A stretch of 64,000 nt of DNA from JBJYIN01 sp046237015. GTDB taxonomy: Bacteria; Pseudomonadota; Gammaproteobacteria; Enterobacterales; Enterobacteriaceae. Position 1 is the first letter of the stretch. Each line of letters starts with the position of its first letter. The notes below the pieces were generated by a model. The model was not told the origin of the DNA. It did not search any database and saw only the letters and a list, made by a program, of their open reading frames with translations. Position numbers and translations under genes: made by a program. Shown piece by piece: positions 1-8,761 of the stretch. The stretch is taken from NCBI RefSeq assembly GCF_046237015.1, contig NZ_JBJYIN010000018.1, positions 41,885 through 105,884 of the forward strand, written 5' to 3'.

Positions 1-123
1 GATGCCCCGTTCGGTTTTCTTCGTTCGGAGATCGACTTTTTCCATTTTAAATTCTAATTTGGATTCCAGCAGCACGATGTGACAAAAGAGAGAACAGCTT
101 CCAGATTTGTAAAACAGTTTCAT
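1..123 (-). CDS. Glutathione S-transferase, N-terminal 41 residues (cut by window edge)
   Basis: The first 41 codons of a gene reading leftwards off the window. The product starts MKLFYKSGSCSL, the typical start of a bacterial GstA-type glutathione S-transferase: a thioredoxin-fold beta strand followed by the conserved Ser/Cys region that binds and activates glutathione. The start is ATG at 121-123, preceded on the minus strand by a good AAGGGG ribosome binding site. It is cytosolic, conjugating glutathione to electrophiles if active. Only the N-terminal third of the thioredoxin domain is visible, so subclass and completeness cannot be judged. It diverges from acnA across about 900 bases of non-coding DNA. 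Confidence 0.8.
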   Translation of the reverse strand, partial: MKLFYKSGSCSLFCHIVLLESKLEFKMEKVDLRTKKTERGI

Positions 124-494
124 GAAAACCCCTTAATATTATTATTTTTTCCATCTGTTGATGGCGGAATTTTTGCTAAAAAACAGATTTTGTATTTTTA
201 CTACAAATAACGATATGGGGTTGTGAAGTATTCAGCAAAATGATTCTTCATCACTATCATCGCCATACTTCACGTCACCTACGCTAACGCGTCGTATTGT
301 CCAACATAATAACGTTTGTCCTGAAACTCAGGCTGGTTAGGGGATAACGTGGCGTAGAAAAAGGCGTGTTGTACGGACTGATTTTGTGCCACAAGCGCAT
401 TGCCTCTGCTCTTCCATCCCTTCTTGAGCCTGCTCCTATGAGATGCTGTCAACATCGGTTTATGTTGCCAGTCAGCACTAATAATTGATTGGAT

Positions 495-689
495 ATACCC
501 GTCATACTTCAAGTTGCATGTGCGTTGGCTGCGTTCAGTCACCCGAATCACTTACTCAAGTAAGCTCATCGGGATTAAATGAGAGACATCCTGTCTCTCA
601 CCGAAGGCCAGCCAAAGGCTGGTCAAATTCGTTCCCGACGAATTTGTCCTTCTCTTGCCGCCTTCCTGAAACTTGAATTATTTGGGGTA
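495..689. repeat. MITE-like intergenic repeat, copy 1 (about 195 bp)
   Basis: The left end begins ATACCCGTCATACTTCAAGT and the right end finishes ACTTGAATTATTTGGGGTA. These are imperfect inverted copies (TACCC/GGGTA, then TTCAAGT/ACTTGAA). Inside is a strong hairpin around AAATTCG..CGAATTT (about 626-645). No protein is encoded. Related shorter copies occur at 905-993, 13350-13475, 44195-44255 and 44591-44653. I recall sequences of this type as common intergenic elements in Pectobacterium, Serratia and relatives. Confidence 0.75.
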
Positions 690-904
690 GATAACGTTAC
701 GTATATCGTCAAAACTTACGCTTTCTTTACATTATTTGCCAGATTTGGTGGTTTTCTTTCATTTTTATGCGTCACCTCTCAATCGTATTTCCCCGATATC
801 CATGATGGTGGGGTAATGGTCTGGTTTGTTGCTAAAACGTTATTTTTTGTTTGTGTTATCTTTAAATAAGACCGCATGTTTAAACGGGATATTAAATAAT
901 CCGC

Positions 905-993
905 TATACCCAAAATCATTCAAGTCGCAGGAAAGTAGCAAGATGGGAAAGTCATCCGATGTGATGACACGGAATACTTGGGGTATGGCGGGT
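905..993. repeat. Intergenic repeat, copy 2, in the acnA leader
   Basis: Left end TATACCCAAAATCATTCAAG and right end ACTTGGGGTATGGCGGGT match the ends of copy 1 and of the other copies in this window, with only about 50 bases between them. This is an internally deleted derivative. It ends about 30 bases before the acnA ribosome binding site, so it is probably transcribed as part of the acnA 5' leader. Confidence 0.65.
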
Positions 994-1033
994 TGGACAA
1001 AAGAATAATTTGCCAAGCCACTTGGGAGGAAGC

Positions 1034-3706
1034 ATGTCAGCATCTTTTCGCGAAACTTGTCTCGCTGCCCTGACCGTCCGGCAGCAGATCTACTATTACT
1101 ACAGTTTACCTTTGGCTGCCCGGCAGCTTGGTTCACTGGAGAGCCTGCCAAAATCGCTGAAAGTCTTACTGGAAAATCTGTTACGCCATCTGGACGATGA
1201 TACGGTTAGAAAAGCCGATCTACAGTCAGTGGTTTCCTGGCTGGAAACGGGACATGTTGATCGAGAAATTGCCTATCGGCCTGCTCGTGTGCTTATGCAG
1301 GATTTTACCGGTGTTCCTGCGGTGGTCGATTTAGCCGCGATGCGTGCCGCAGTGCAACGTTTAGGGGGCGATGTTAAAAAGGTAAACCCGCTGTCACCGG
1401 TCGATCTGGTCATTGACCATTCGGTGACTGTCGATCGTTTTGGCGATCAACAGGCCATGGTAGAGAACACGCAACTGGAAATGGAACGTAACCACGAGCG
1501 GTATCAGTTTCTCCGCTGGGGACAAAATGCATTTAGCCATTTTCGGGTGGTTCCGCCGGGGACGGGAATTTGTCATCAGGTCAATCTGGAATATCTGGCG
1601 AAAGCCGTTTGGTATGAAACACGGAATGGTAAGGTTATTGCTTATCCAGATACATTGGTTGGAACAGACTCCCACACCACCATGATCAACGGCCTTGGCG
1701 TATTAGGTTGGGGTGTCGGAGGGATTGAAGCTGAAGCCGCGATGTTGGGGCAACCTATATCGATGCTAGTGCCTGATGTGGTTGGTGTAAAACTAACGGG
1801 GAAAATGCAGGAAGGGATCACTGCCACTGATTTGGTGTTAACGGTAACACAAATGCTGCGCAAACACGGCGTGGTCGGAAAATTCGTCGAATTCTATGGT
1901 GATGGGCTGGATTATTTACCGCTGGCGGATCGCGCGACAATTGCCAACATGGCACCGGAGTACGGCGCAACCTGCGGTTTTTTTCCCATCGATCACATCA
2001 CATTGGAATACATGCGGCTGACCAACCGGGACGATGAACAGATTGCGCTGGTTGAGGCGTACAGTAAAGCGCAAGGGCTATGGCGTAATCCCGGTGATGA
2101 ACCCGTATTCACCAGCCAGCTTGCATTGGATTTGGGGAGTGTGGAAACCAGCCTTGCGGGGCCGAAGCGGCCACAGGACCGGGTGAGATTATCCGACGTG
2201 CCGCAAGCGTTTAATGCCAGTCGTGCGTTGGAGGTGAATACGGTTAAGGATCGTCCGGATTATGAGGAATTTACGCTGGCGGGAGAAACGCACCGTTTGT
2301 ATCACGGAGCTGTTGTCATTGCTGCGATCACCTCTTGTACGAACACGTCTAACCCTAGCGTATTGATGACGGCCGGGTTGCTGGCGAAAAATGCGGTGAA
2401 ACGAGGGTTAAAGAAAAAGCCATGGGTAAAAACGTCTCTTGCACCCGGTTCGCGGGTGGTGACGGATTATTATGACAAAGCAGGATTGACCACTTACCTT
2501 GAGGCCTTGGGATTTAATTTGGTGGGATATGGCTGTACCACCTGTATCGGGAACTCCGGCCCCTTGCCTGATGAGATTGAAACCGCGATTAAAAAAGGTG
2601 ACTTAACCGTTGGCGCGGTACTGTCTGGTAATCGGAATTTTGAAGGGCGTATCCATCCTCTGGTGAAAACCAATTGGTTGGCTTCTCCACCGCTGGTGGT
2701 GGCCTACGCATTGGCTGGCAATATGAATATTGATCTGACTAATGAACCGCTAGGCGATGATCTGCAAGGTCAGCCGGTTTATCTGCGGGATATCTGGCCT
2801 TCTGCTAAGGATGTCGCCGAAGCCGTATTGAACGTCAGTGCTGAGATGTTCCACAAACAGTATTCATCGGTCTTTGAGGGAACGTCTGAGTGGAAAGCGA
2901 TCGATGTGGATGACAATCCTACTTACCAATGGCCGCAGGATTCGACCTATATCCGCCAGACTCCTTTCTTTCTTGAAATGGGGAAAACGCCAGATCCGGT
3001 AAAAGATATTAATGATGCGAGAATTTTGGCCATGCTGGGGGATTCGGTGACGACTGACCATATTTCCCCTGCGGGGAATATCAAGCGAGACAGTCCTGCC
3101 GGACGTTATCTGTTGGAGCGTGGCGTCGAAACGAATGCGTTTAACTCTTATGGTTCCCGTCGCGGGAATCATGAGGTGATGATGCGTGGAACATTTGCCA
3201 ACATTCGCATTCGTAATGAAATGGTTCCCGGTAAGGAAGGCGGATATACCCGACATGTGCCTTCCCAGAATGAAATGACCATTTACGATGCCGCGATGCG
3301 TTATCAGACTGAAGGTGTCCCGCTGGCGCTTTTTGCCGGTAAGGAGTACGGCTCTGGCTCCAGTCGTGACTGGGCAGCGAAAGGGCCGCGTTTACTCGGT
3401 GTCCGCGTGGTGATTGCAGAATCGTTTGAACGTATTCATCGCTCGAATCTGATTGGTATGGGGATTCTGCCATTGGAGTTTGAAGACGGGATGACGCGTA
3501 AAACGTTGCAATTGACGGGAGATGAACAGATATCGATTACCGGATTAAATCAACTTACCCCAGGTGCTCAGGTTGAGGTCACCATTAAGGATCGTGAAGG
3601 GCATCAGTCGGTGATTAAAACCCGTTGTCGGATTGATACGCACAACGAACTCACCTATTACCAGAACGATGGTATTTTGCACTACGTGATTCGTAATATG
3701 CTTTAG
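1034..3706 (+). CDS. acnA: Aconitate hydratase A
   Basis: Interconverts citrate and isocitrate through cis-aconitate in the TCA cycle; a cytosolic 4Fe-4S enzyme. The 890-residue product matches the length and sequence of E. coli AcnA (891). The cluster ligands are visible as C435 in SCTNTS and C501 and C504 in GYGCTTCIGNSG, the positions used in E. coli. The swivel domain near the C-terminus retains GKEYGSGSSRDWAAKGP. The ATG at 1034 is chosen because GGGAGGA (1024-1030) lies just upstream; an in-frame ATG at 1010 has no such site. AcnA is the stress- and stationary-phase aconitase. In E. coli its mRNA is a reported RyhB target, and a RyhB homologue is encoded at 46.9 kb here. Confidence 0.98.
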   Translation: MSASFRETCLAALTVRQQIYYYYSLPLAARQLGSLESLPKSLKVLLENLLRHLDDDTVRKADLQSVVSWLETGHVDREIAYRPARVLMQDFTGVPAVVDLAAMRAAVQRLGGDVKKVNPLSPVDLVIDHSVTVDRFGDQQAMVENTQLEMERNHERYQFLRWGQNAFSHFRVVPPGTGICHQVNLEYLAKAVWYETRNGKVIAYPDTLVGTDSHTTMINGLGVLGWGVGGIEAEAAMLGQPISMLVPDVVGVKLTGKMQEGITATDLVLTVTQMLRKHGVVGKFVEFYGDGLDYLPLADRATIANMAPEYGATCGFFPIDHITLEYMRLTNRDDEQIALVEAYSKAQGLWRNPGDEPVFTSQLALDLGSVETSLAGPKRPQDRVRLSDVPQAFNASRALEVNTVKDRPDYEEFTLAGETHRLYHGAVVIAAITSCTNTSNPSVLMTAGLLAKNAVKRGLKKKPWVKTSLAPGSRVVTDYYDKAGLTTYLEALGFNLVGYGCTTCIGNSGPLPDEIETAIKKGDLTVGAVLSGNRNFEGRIHPLVKTNWLASPPLVVAYALAGNMNIDLTNEPLGDDLQGQPVYLRDIWPSAKDVAEAVLNVSAEMFHKQYSSVFEGTSEWKAIDVDDNPTYQWPQDSTYIRQTPFFLEMGKTPDPVKDINDARILAMLGDSVTTDHISPAGNIKRDSPAGRYLLERGVETNAFNSYGSRRGNHEVMMRGTFANIRIRNEMVPGKEGGYTRHVPSQNEMTIYDAAMRYQTEGVPLALFAGKEYGSGSSRDWAAKGPRLLGVRVVIAESFERIHRSNLIGMGILPLEFEDGMTRKTLQLTGDEQISITGLNQLTPGAQVEVTIKDREGHQSVIKTRCRIDTHNELTYYQNDGILHYVIRNML

Positions 3707-3726
3707 GTGACATATGTTTTAGACGA

Positions 3727-3763
3727 CAACAGGGTGTCAGATCGTTGTTCTGGCACCCTGTTG
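3727..3763. terminator. Hairpin between convergent acnA and ribA
   Basis: CAACAGGGTG (3727-3736) pairs with CACCCTGTTG (3754-3763), extended imperfectly inwards. It lies between the convergent stop codons of acnA and ribA and probably ends transcripts from both sides, although neither side has a long T run. Confidence 0.6.
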
Positions 3764-3770
3764 CGATGAT

Positions 3771-4364
3771 TTACTTTGTATCTAGCAAATGGCCCATTTT
3801 GGCCGCTTTGGTCGCCAGGTAACGCTCATTTTTCGGGTTTCTTCCTACCTGCAACGGGACACGTTCAACAATGTTGATGCCTGCTTCATTCAGGATTTTA
3901 ACCTTTTGTGGATTATTGGTCAGTAAACGAACTTCATCGACACCTAATAGCTTGAACATGTCGGCACACAGTGTGAAGTCGCGTTCATCGGCGGCAAACC
4001 CCAATTGATGGTTGGCTTCGACCGTATCGGCGCCTAGATCTTGCAGAGCGTAGGCCCGGATTTTATTCAACAGCCCAATATTACGGCCTTCCTGACGGTG
4101 ATAGAGCAATATACCTCGACCTTCTTCCGCAATGTGGCTCAGTGCGGCCTCAAGCTGGAACCCACAATCGCAACGCAGGCTAAACAACGCATCCCCCGTC
4201 AGACACTCGGAATGTACTCGAGCCAGTACGGGTGTTGGACCTGAAATATCACCATAGACCAATGCAAGATGATCGTGTCCTGTCGCGATTTCTTCAAACC
4301 CTACCATGAGAAAATCGCCCCAGGGGGTGGGTAATTTGGCATCTGCCACCCGTTTTAGCTGCAT
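3771..4364 (-). CDS. ribA: GTP cyclohydrolase II
   Basis: First committed step of riboflavin synthesis: opens GTP to 2,5-diamino-6-ribosylamino-pyrimidinone phosphate with release of formate and pyrophosphate. The 197-residue length is that of E. coli RibA. The catalytic zinc is held by C54, C65 and C67 in CLTGDALFSLRCDCGFQ, all present. The downstream HRQEGRNIGLLNKI and LLTNNPQK motifs are the GTP-binding and catalytic segments. The ATG at 4364 has GGAGAACAAC in front; a longer frame to 4439 adds 25 residues unlike the family. Riboflavin supply is relevant to the flavoprotein fusion at 33.3 kb only in a general way. Confidence 0.97.
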   Translation of the reverse strand: MQLKRVADAKLPTPWGDFLMVGFEEIATGHDHLALVYGDISGPTPVLARVHSECLTGDALFSLRCDCGFQLEAALSHIAEEGRGILLYHRQEGRNIGLLNKIRAYALQDLGADTVEANHQLGFAADERDFTLCADMFKLLGVDEVRLLTNNPQKVKILNEAGINIVERVPLQVGRNPKNERYLATKAAKMGHLLDTK

Positions 4365-4568
4365 GTTGTTCTCCAAAAAAGCAAAAATGCTGACGCGCAT
4401 CCTACTGCCGGAAGGGGGGATTGACCAGCGGGAAATCACTGAACAATCACCGACTCGTTGACATAACTGGTGGCTATTTTACGCCATACTGACGGTTCAT
4501 GTCGGTTTTTCTGATAGAATTGTAAAAAAAATGTTTACTGGCATCACACTGAATTATAGGAAGAAATG

Positions 4569-5336
4569 ATGTACGAGATCGCCAAAAGAACCACCGTAGG
4601 CGCGGGCATATTGCTTATTATGCCACTGATTATTTGGGGGAGTGGCTGGCAGTGGCAACCAGAATATGGCGGCTTGTGGCTGAAGGTGCTGTTTTGGATA
4701 ACCGAGACCGTGACTTCGCCATGGGGCGGGATCACCAGTGTGGTGCTTGGCGCTTGGTTTTTATGGTGTTTACGTTTTCGTCTTAAGCCTGCACTTGGGT
4801 TGATTGTCATCATGGGTATCACGCTGCTTATTGGTCAGGGAGTAAAATCCGGAATTAAAGAATGGGTGCAGGAATCGCGGCCTTTCGTGGTCTGGCTGGA
4901 AAAAAATTACCAGATCGACGAGCGTTATTTTTACGCCTTACCACGCCATGAGCGATCTGAATTGGTTAAATCTCAGTTGAAGAATGAGCCACAGATCCCG
5001 ACGTGGTTACGCCATCATTGGCAGTTTGAAACCGGGTTCGCTTTTCCTTCTGGTCATACTATGTTCTCCGCAACGTGGGCACTGCTGGCCGTCGGGCTAT
5101 TATGGGCGCGTCGTCATTACAAAACAGTGGTGATATTGATGCTCTGGGCGAGTGCCGTGATGGGAAGTCGTCTGGTACTAGGAATGCATTGGCCACGCGA
5201 CCTAGTGGTTGCAACGTTGATTAGTTGGCTTTTAGTGATCGTTGCCTGCTGGTTAGCGCAGCGCTGGTGCGGCCCGCTTTCATTGCAACGAGAAGAAGTG
5301 AAAGAGCAGGCCAAAGAGGATGCCGCCGATAATTAG
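4569..5336 (+). CDS. pgpB: Phosphatidylglycerophosphatase B / undecaprenyl pyrophosphate phosphatase
   Basis: Inner-membrane PAP2-family lipid phosphatase. It dephosphorylates phosphatidylglycerol phosphate and related lipid phosphates and, in E. coli, undecaprenyl pyrophosphate in the periplasm. The 255-residue product has several hydrophobic segments and all three PAP2 motifs: KEWVQESRP, FPSGHT and GSRLVLGMHWPRD (catalytic His). Two ATGs lie in tandem (4566, 4569); the second gives better spacing from AGGA (4558-4561) and aligns with the E. coli start. It is transcribed divergently from ribA. The acidic tail (KEQAKEDAADN) is cytoplasmic and variable. Confidence 0.95.
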   Translation: MYEIAKRTTVGAGILLIMPLIIWGSGWQWQPEYGGLWLKVLFWITETVTSPWGGITSVVLGAWFLWCLRFRLKPALGLIVIMGITLLIGQGVKSGIKEWVQESRPFVVWLEKNYQIDERYFYALPRHERSELVKSQLKNEPQIPTWLRHHWQFETGFAFPSGHTMFSATWALLAVGLLWARRHYKTVVILMLWASAVMGSRLVLGMHWPRDLVVATLISWLLVIVACWLAQRWCGPLSLQREEVKEQAKEDAADN

Positions 5337-5621
5337 TCTCGTAACACAACATTAACCACCTTAATAACAGGTTAGCCATACAGCGGGTGGCGTGAAGTCG
5401 CCCGCTGACGAAGTTGGCTTTATTCTCCATATTATCCCCGTTACATCTCCATATAGTGTTACCACACGCAGTTCAAATATTAACCAGTATCAAAAATGTA
5501 AACAATTTGTGAGCTGCTTCGCTATTTCGATTTTTGCCATTGGACAATTTTTCGTTTGATTGCAAAACTTCAATTGAATGTTAATTCAATAATGAATATA
5601 TATTCAAACAGGAGAATAATA
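5337..5621. promoter_or_regulatory. Control region of the apiose-type operon
   Basis: A 285-base gap before the sugar-binding protein gene. It holds a CRP-like site at 5508-5523 (TGTGA-N6-TCGCT, left half perfect), then an AT-rich stretch with several TTGAA/TTCAA repeats, and a perfect 14-bp palindrome just ahead of the ribosome binding site (listed separately). This is the layout expected for a catabolite-controlled sugar operon; promoter elements themselves are not clear enough to place. Confidence 0.5.
5593..5606. promoter_or_regulatory. Palindromic operator candidate for the SorC-type regulator
   Basis: TGAATATATATTCA is a perfect palindrome 15 bases before the binding-protein ATG. Its core GAATA-N2-TATTC recurs at 9959-9970 ahead of the transketolase genes (GAATA-AA-TATTC). 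A related inverted pair, TTATTC-N6-GAATAA, lies at 15502-15519 upstream of the regulator gene. A shared site at three gene starts of one cluster suggests the cluster's own regulator binds it. Confidence 0.5.
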
Positions 5622-6563
5622 ATGAAGCCTTACCTACTGAAATCCTATCTGACGGCTATCATGCTTTCCCTTTCTGCTGGTTCATTCGCGGCTGACAAAG
5701 GGTTGATCGCCATTATCACGCCTTCACACGACAATCCGTTTTTCAAAGCGGAAGCGGATGGCGCGAAAGCCAAAGCGACCGAACTGGGTTACACCACGCT
5801 AGTGGCTTCACATGATGATGACGTCAGTAAGCAGAACCAACTGATTGAAACGGCGATTGCCCGCAAGGCTAAGGCCATCATTCTCGATAACGCGGGGGCT
5901 GATGCGACGATTGGGCCGTTGAAGAAAGCAAAAGCCGCCGGTATTCCTGCGTTTCTTATCGATCGCGAAATCAATGAAACTGGTGTTGCCGTTGCTCAGA
6001 TTGTTTCCAACAACTATCAGGGCGCACAACTGGGAGCTGAAAAGTTTGTTGAGCTGATGGGGAAAAAAGGCAAATACGTAGAATTGATTGGGCGTGAGTC
6101 AGATACCAATGCGCACGTTCGTTCTCAGGGCTATCACGATGTTATCGACGAATATAGCGATATGAAGATGGTTGCCAGACAAACCGCTAACTGGAGCCAA
6201 ACCGAAGCCTTTACCCGTATGGAATCCATTTTACAAGCTAACCCGGATATCACCGGCGTCATTTCCGGTAACGATACCATGGCGCTTGGTGCGGAAGCGG
6301 CGCTGAAAGCAGCCGGAAGGCATGACGTGATCGTGGTCGGATTTGACGGTAGCGATTATGTCCGCGACTCCATTATCAATAAGGGCAATATCAAGGCAAC
6401 GGTACTGCAACCTGGTTGGGAACAGGCTCAGATGGCCGTGATGCAGGCAGATTATTACCTGAAAAATGGTAAAGCTCAGTATGACGAAAAACAGCTGATG
6501 GACTGTGTACTGATCGATGAAGCTAATGCTAACAAACTCAATGCCTTTGCGTTGAAACCGTAA
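5622..6563 (+). CDS. Periplasmic pentose-binding protein of ABC importer (probable D-apiose)
   Basis: Substrate-binding protein of a ribose-type (CUT2) ABC importer, 313 residues. Residues 1-23 form a signal peptide ending SAGSFA, with cleavage likely before ADKG. The mature part has the RbsB-like periplasmic-binding-protein fold: ITPSHDNPFF near the start, VSNNYQGAQLGAEKF in the middle, GVISGNDTMALGAEAALKAAG and VVGFDGS later. ATG 5622 follows GGAG; upstream in-frame codons lie in the operator region. It heads the cluster of transport and catabolic genes. The partner enzymes match the apulose-4-phosphate transketolase route, so D-apiose, a branched pentose of plant cell walls, is the best substrate guess; ribose or another pentose cannot be excluded from sequence alone. 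Confidence 0.85.
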   Translation: MKPYLLKSYLTAIMLSLSAGSFAADKGLIAIITPSHDNPFFKAEADGAKAKATELGYTTLVASHDDDVSKQNQLIETAIARKAKAIILDNAGADATIGPLKKAKAAGIPAFLIDREINETGVAVAQIVSNNYQGAQLGAEKFVELMGKKGKYVELIGRESDTNAHVRSQGYHDVIDEYSDMKMVARQTANWSQTEAFTRMESILQANPDITGVISGNDTMALGAEAALKAAGRHDVIVVGFDGSDYVRDSIINKGNIKATVLQPGWEQAQMAVMQADYYLKNGKAQYDEKQLMDCVLIDEANANKLNAFALKP

Positions 6564-6569
6564 TCAAGC

Positions 6570-6594
6570 CAGCAGGGGCGTTATGCCCCTGCTG
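6570..6594 (+). terminator. Intercistronic hairpin after the binding-protein gene
   Basis: CAGCAGGGGC (6570-6579) pairs perfectly with GCCCCTGCTG (6585-6594) across a 5-base loop, directly between the binding-protein stop codon and the ribosome binding site of the next gene. There is no T run. Such hairpins commonly protect the upstream message and lower downstream expression, giving more binding protein than transporter. Confidence 0.7.
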
Positions 6595-6608
6595 ATAAAG
6601 GAGTCGTT

Positions 6609-7238
6609 ATGCTGCTTTATGAACGATGCCGCATCGCAGGGATAAGACTCGGTACGCTGCTCTTATCGGTGTGGTTGTTATCAGCCTGTACGGTGGTTGA
6701 TCTGGATGAAAACGGTAAACCGGTTATCCCGACCGATCCGTCGGCGGCACCGAGCTACAACAACATGACACCAGATAAGATTGCGGATGAGCTTTGGCAA
6801 CCGAAATTATTGCCGCTCGCGCAACAGCAGGCGTTGAGTTGGGAAGAATTGAAAAAAACGCAGTCCACCTTGGCGGACAACGGTAGCAAGTCTGTGTATG
6901 TCCAGTTTTCTGGTTCTGTTGCCAAGCTGGAACGGGAGACGCGGGAAGGTCGCTTAACGATTGAGGTTCAAGGAGAAACGGTTGCGTTGCAACTCGGACC
7001 GATTGTTAAAGGTAATGCGATTCGCGATGCGGCAGGTTTTATTCGTTTTGATGATTTTAAGAACCAGGTGCAGTTTGCGCAGTTGGCTCGCGCCATGAAT
7101 AAAAAGGCAATTCAGAATTTGCCAGACGTTGATGACAGTTGGCAAGGGCAGAACATTCGGGTCTTGGCGGCGTTAACGCTGACAAAACAGGGAATGAATG
7201 ATGCGGTTCCCATTGAGTTACACAAGGGGGCGAAATAA
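6609..7238 (+). CDS. DUF2291 periplasmic lipoprotein
   Basis: A 209-residue lipoprotein: a hydrophobic N-terminal segment ends in the lipobox LLSAC, so C27 would be acylated after cleavage. The following region (TVVDLDENGKPV) and the overall length fit the DUF2291 family, which is repeatedly found inside ribose-type sugar ABC operons. The family has no established biochemical role; an accessory role in uptake is inferred from context. The stop codon overlaps the ATG of the ATPase gene (TAATG), indicating translational coupling. Confidence 0.8.
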   Translation: MLLYERCRIAGIRLGTLLLSVWLLSACTVVDLDENGKPVIPTDPSAAPSYNNMTPDKIADELWQPKLLPLAQQQALSWEELKKTQSTLADNGSKSVYVQFSGSVAKLERETREGRLTIEVQGETVALQLGPIVKGNAIRDAAGFIRFDDFKNQVQFAQLARAMNKKAIQNLPDVDDSWQGQNIRVLAALTLTKQGMNDAVPIELHKGAK

Positions 7239-8758
7239 TGACGGAAAAACCGGATGTTGTCATGGCTACCCGCGGTGTAACGATGCTGTTCCCCGGAACC
7301 AAAGCGTTAGATAACGTGGATTACAACGTCTATCGCGGTAAGGTCAATGTCATCATTGGCGAGAACGGTGCGGGAAAATCGACGCTGATGAAAATACTGG
7401 CCGGGGTGCAGCAGCCGACTTCGGGCAAAATTTTGTTGAATGGTCAGGAAGTCCGTATTGCTGATACTCGAGACGCTGCCGCTAAAGGCATTGGCATGGT
7501 GCATCAGGAGCTTAACCTGTCGGAAAACCTCAGCGTGGCGGAAAACATCTTCCTGGGCCGTGAAATCCAAAAGGGCATTAACCCGATCGATGTAAAAGAG
7601 CAGGAACGCATTGCGGCTGAATTGATGGCCCGCCTCGATCAGGCTATCTCGCCGAGTACGGAAGTCGCCAGCCTGAAGGTGGGTCAACAGCAGTTGGTCG
7701 AAATCGCCAAGGCGCTGGCTGAACAGGCCGATATTCTCATTCTGGATGAGCCAACGTCCGCGTTGAGTAAAACAGAGGTCGACATTCTGTTTCGCGTGAT
7801 CCGCGAGCTGACCCGACAGAATGTATCCATCATTTATATTTCTCACCGTCTGGAAGAGCTGATGGCAATTGGTGACTACATCACTATTTTGCGTGACGGA
7901 CGATTTCAGGCGGAAGCCCCAGTCAACGAAATTGATGTGCAGTGGATTATCCGGGAAATGTTGGGCGGAGATCCGGTGTCCAGTTTCTTGCATCCCGACA
8001 GAACCTTCGGTGCGCCGGTGTTGGAAGCGGAGCACATCACCTGTGTCAATGATGTTGGCAACAAGGTAGTGAATGACGTTTCCATCATGGTGCGGGAAGG
8101 GGAAATCGTTGGGATTTATGGCTTGATGGGGGCGGGACGGACAGAGTTATTTGAGTGTTTGCTCGGTACGCAAAATGACTATCTGGGCAAGATTTATCTT
8201 GATAGCAAACCGGTGAACGCCCACTTATCAACGGCTCAGCGTATTCGTATGGGAATGAGTCTGGTGCCAGAAGATCGTAAGAAAACCGGTATTTTCCCGT
8301 TATCGTCAGTGGCGTCTAACCTCACAATTGCCAGCCTATGGCGGCGTTTGAAGTATGGCATGGCGATATTCCGGCAGCAGGAATCGGAGGTCGTTGCCTC
8401 GACGATTGGTCAACTGGCCATCAAAGTGTCCTCTCCCGAGGTGGAGATTCAAGCATTGAGCGGAGGGAATCAGCAGAAAGTCGTCATCGGGCGTTCCCTG
8501 CTGACCAGCCCGAAAATTTTGTTGTTGGATGAACCGACTCGCGGGATTGATGTGGGGGCAAAGGCTGATGTGTTCGAGATGATGGTGAAACTGTCTGAAC
8601 AGGGCATTGGCGTATTGTTTTCTACATCGGATCTGAAAGAAATCATGGCGGTATCGGATCGTATTTTGGTGATGTCGAATGGCAAATTGACAGCAAATAT
8701 CGTGCGTCAGTCCGCCACTGAGTCGGCATTAGTTTCAGCAAGTGCACAAGGGTTCTGA
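7238..8758 (+). CDS. Sugar ABC importer, tandem ATP-binding protein (RbsA type)
   Basis: A 506-residue protein with two ABC ATPase domains, as in RbsA/XylG. Domain 1 (about 10-245) has Walker A GENGAGKST, signature VGQQQLVEIAKAL and Walker B ILILDEPTSAL. Domain 2 (about 255-500) has a degenerate Walker A (GLMGAGRTE), as is usual in this family, with signature SGGNQQKVVIGRSL and Walker B ILLLDEPTRGIDVGAKADVF. It sits on the cytoplasmic face and powers the permease encoded immediately downstream. The start overlaps the preceding stop codon by one base. Confidence 0.95.
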   Translation: MTEKPDVVMATRGVTMLFPGTKALDNVDYNVYRGKVNVIIGENGAGKSTLMKILAGVQQPTSGKILLNGQEVRIADTRDAAAKGIGMVHQELNLSENLSVAENIFLGREIQKGINPIDVKEQERIAAELMARLDQAISPSTEVASLKVGQQQLVEIAKALAEQADILILDEPTSALSKTEVDILFRVIRELTRQNVSIIYISHRLEELMAIGDYITILRDGRFQAEAPVNEIDVQWIIREMLGGDPVSSFLHPDRTFGAPVLEAEHITCVNDVGNKVVNDVSIMVREGEIVGIYGLMGAGRTELFECLLGTQNDYLGKIYLDSKPVNAHLSTAQRIRMGMSLVPEDRKKTGIFPLSSVASNLTIASLWRRLKYGMAIFRQQESEVVASTIGQLAIKVSSPEVEIQALSGGNQQKVVIGRSLLTSPKILLLDEPTRGIDVGAKADVFEMMVKLSEQGIGVLFSTSDLKEIMAVSDRILVMSNGKLTANIVRQSATESALVSASAQGF

Positions 8759-8761
8759 ACG

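Larger units (their letters stand above)
124..1033. other. Long non-coding stretch upstream of acnA
   Basis: About 910 bases with no convincing gene. The first part is AT-rich and should carry the promoter of the leftward glutathione S-transferase gene. The middle (495-689) and the end (about 905-993) are copies of an inverted-end intergenic repeat, listed separately. Short open frames here lie largely inside the repeat and have no credible ribosome binding sites. The small genes ymiA and yciX that I recall between cysB and acnA in E. coli were not found. Confidence 0.6.

Noticed and set aside
279..869. Short open frames in the region upstream of acnA
   Set aside because: They overlap the intergenic repeat and AT-rich DNA, have no good ribosome binding site and do not resemble YmiA or YciX.
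7307..8035. A 242-codon open frame opposite the sugar ABC ATPase gene
   Set aside because: Complement of a well-supported ATPase gene with both Walker motifs; the antisense product has no credible features.
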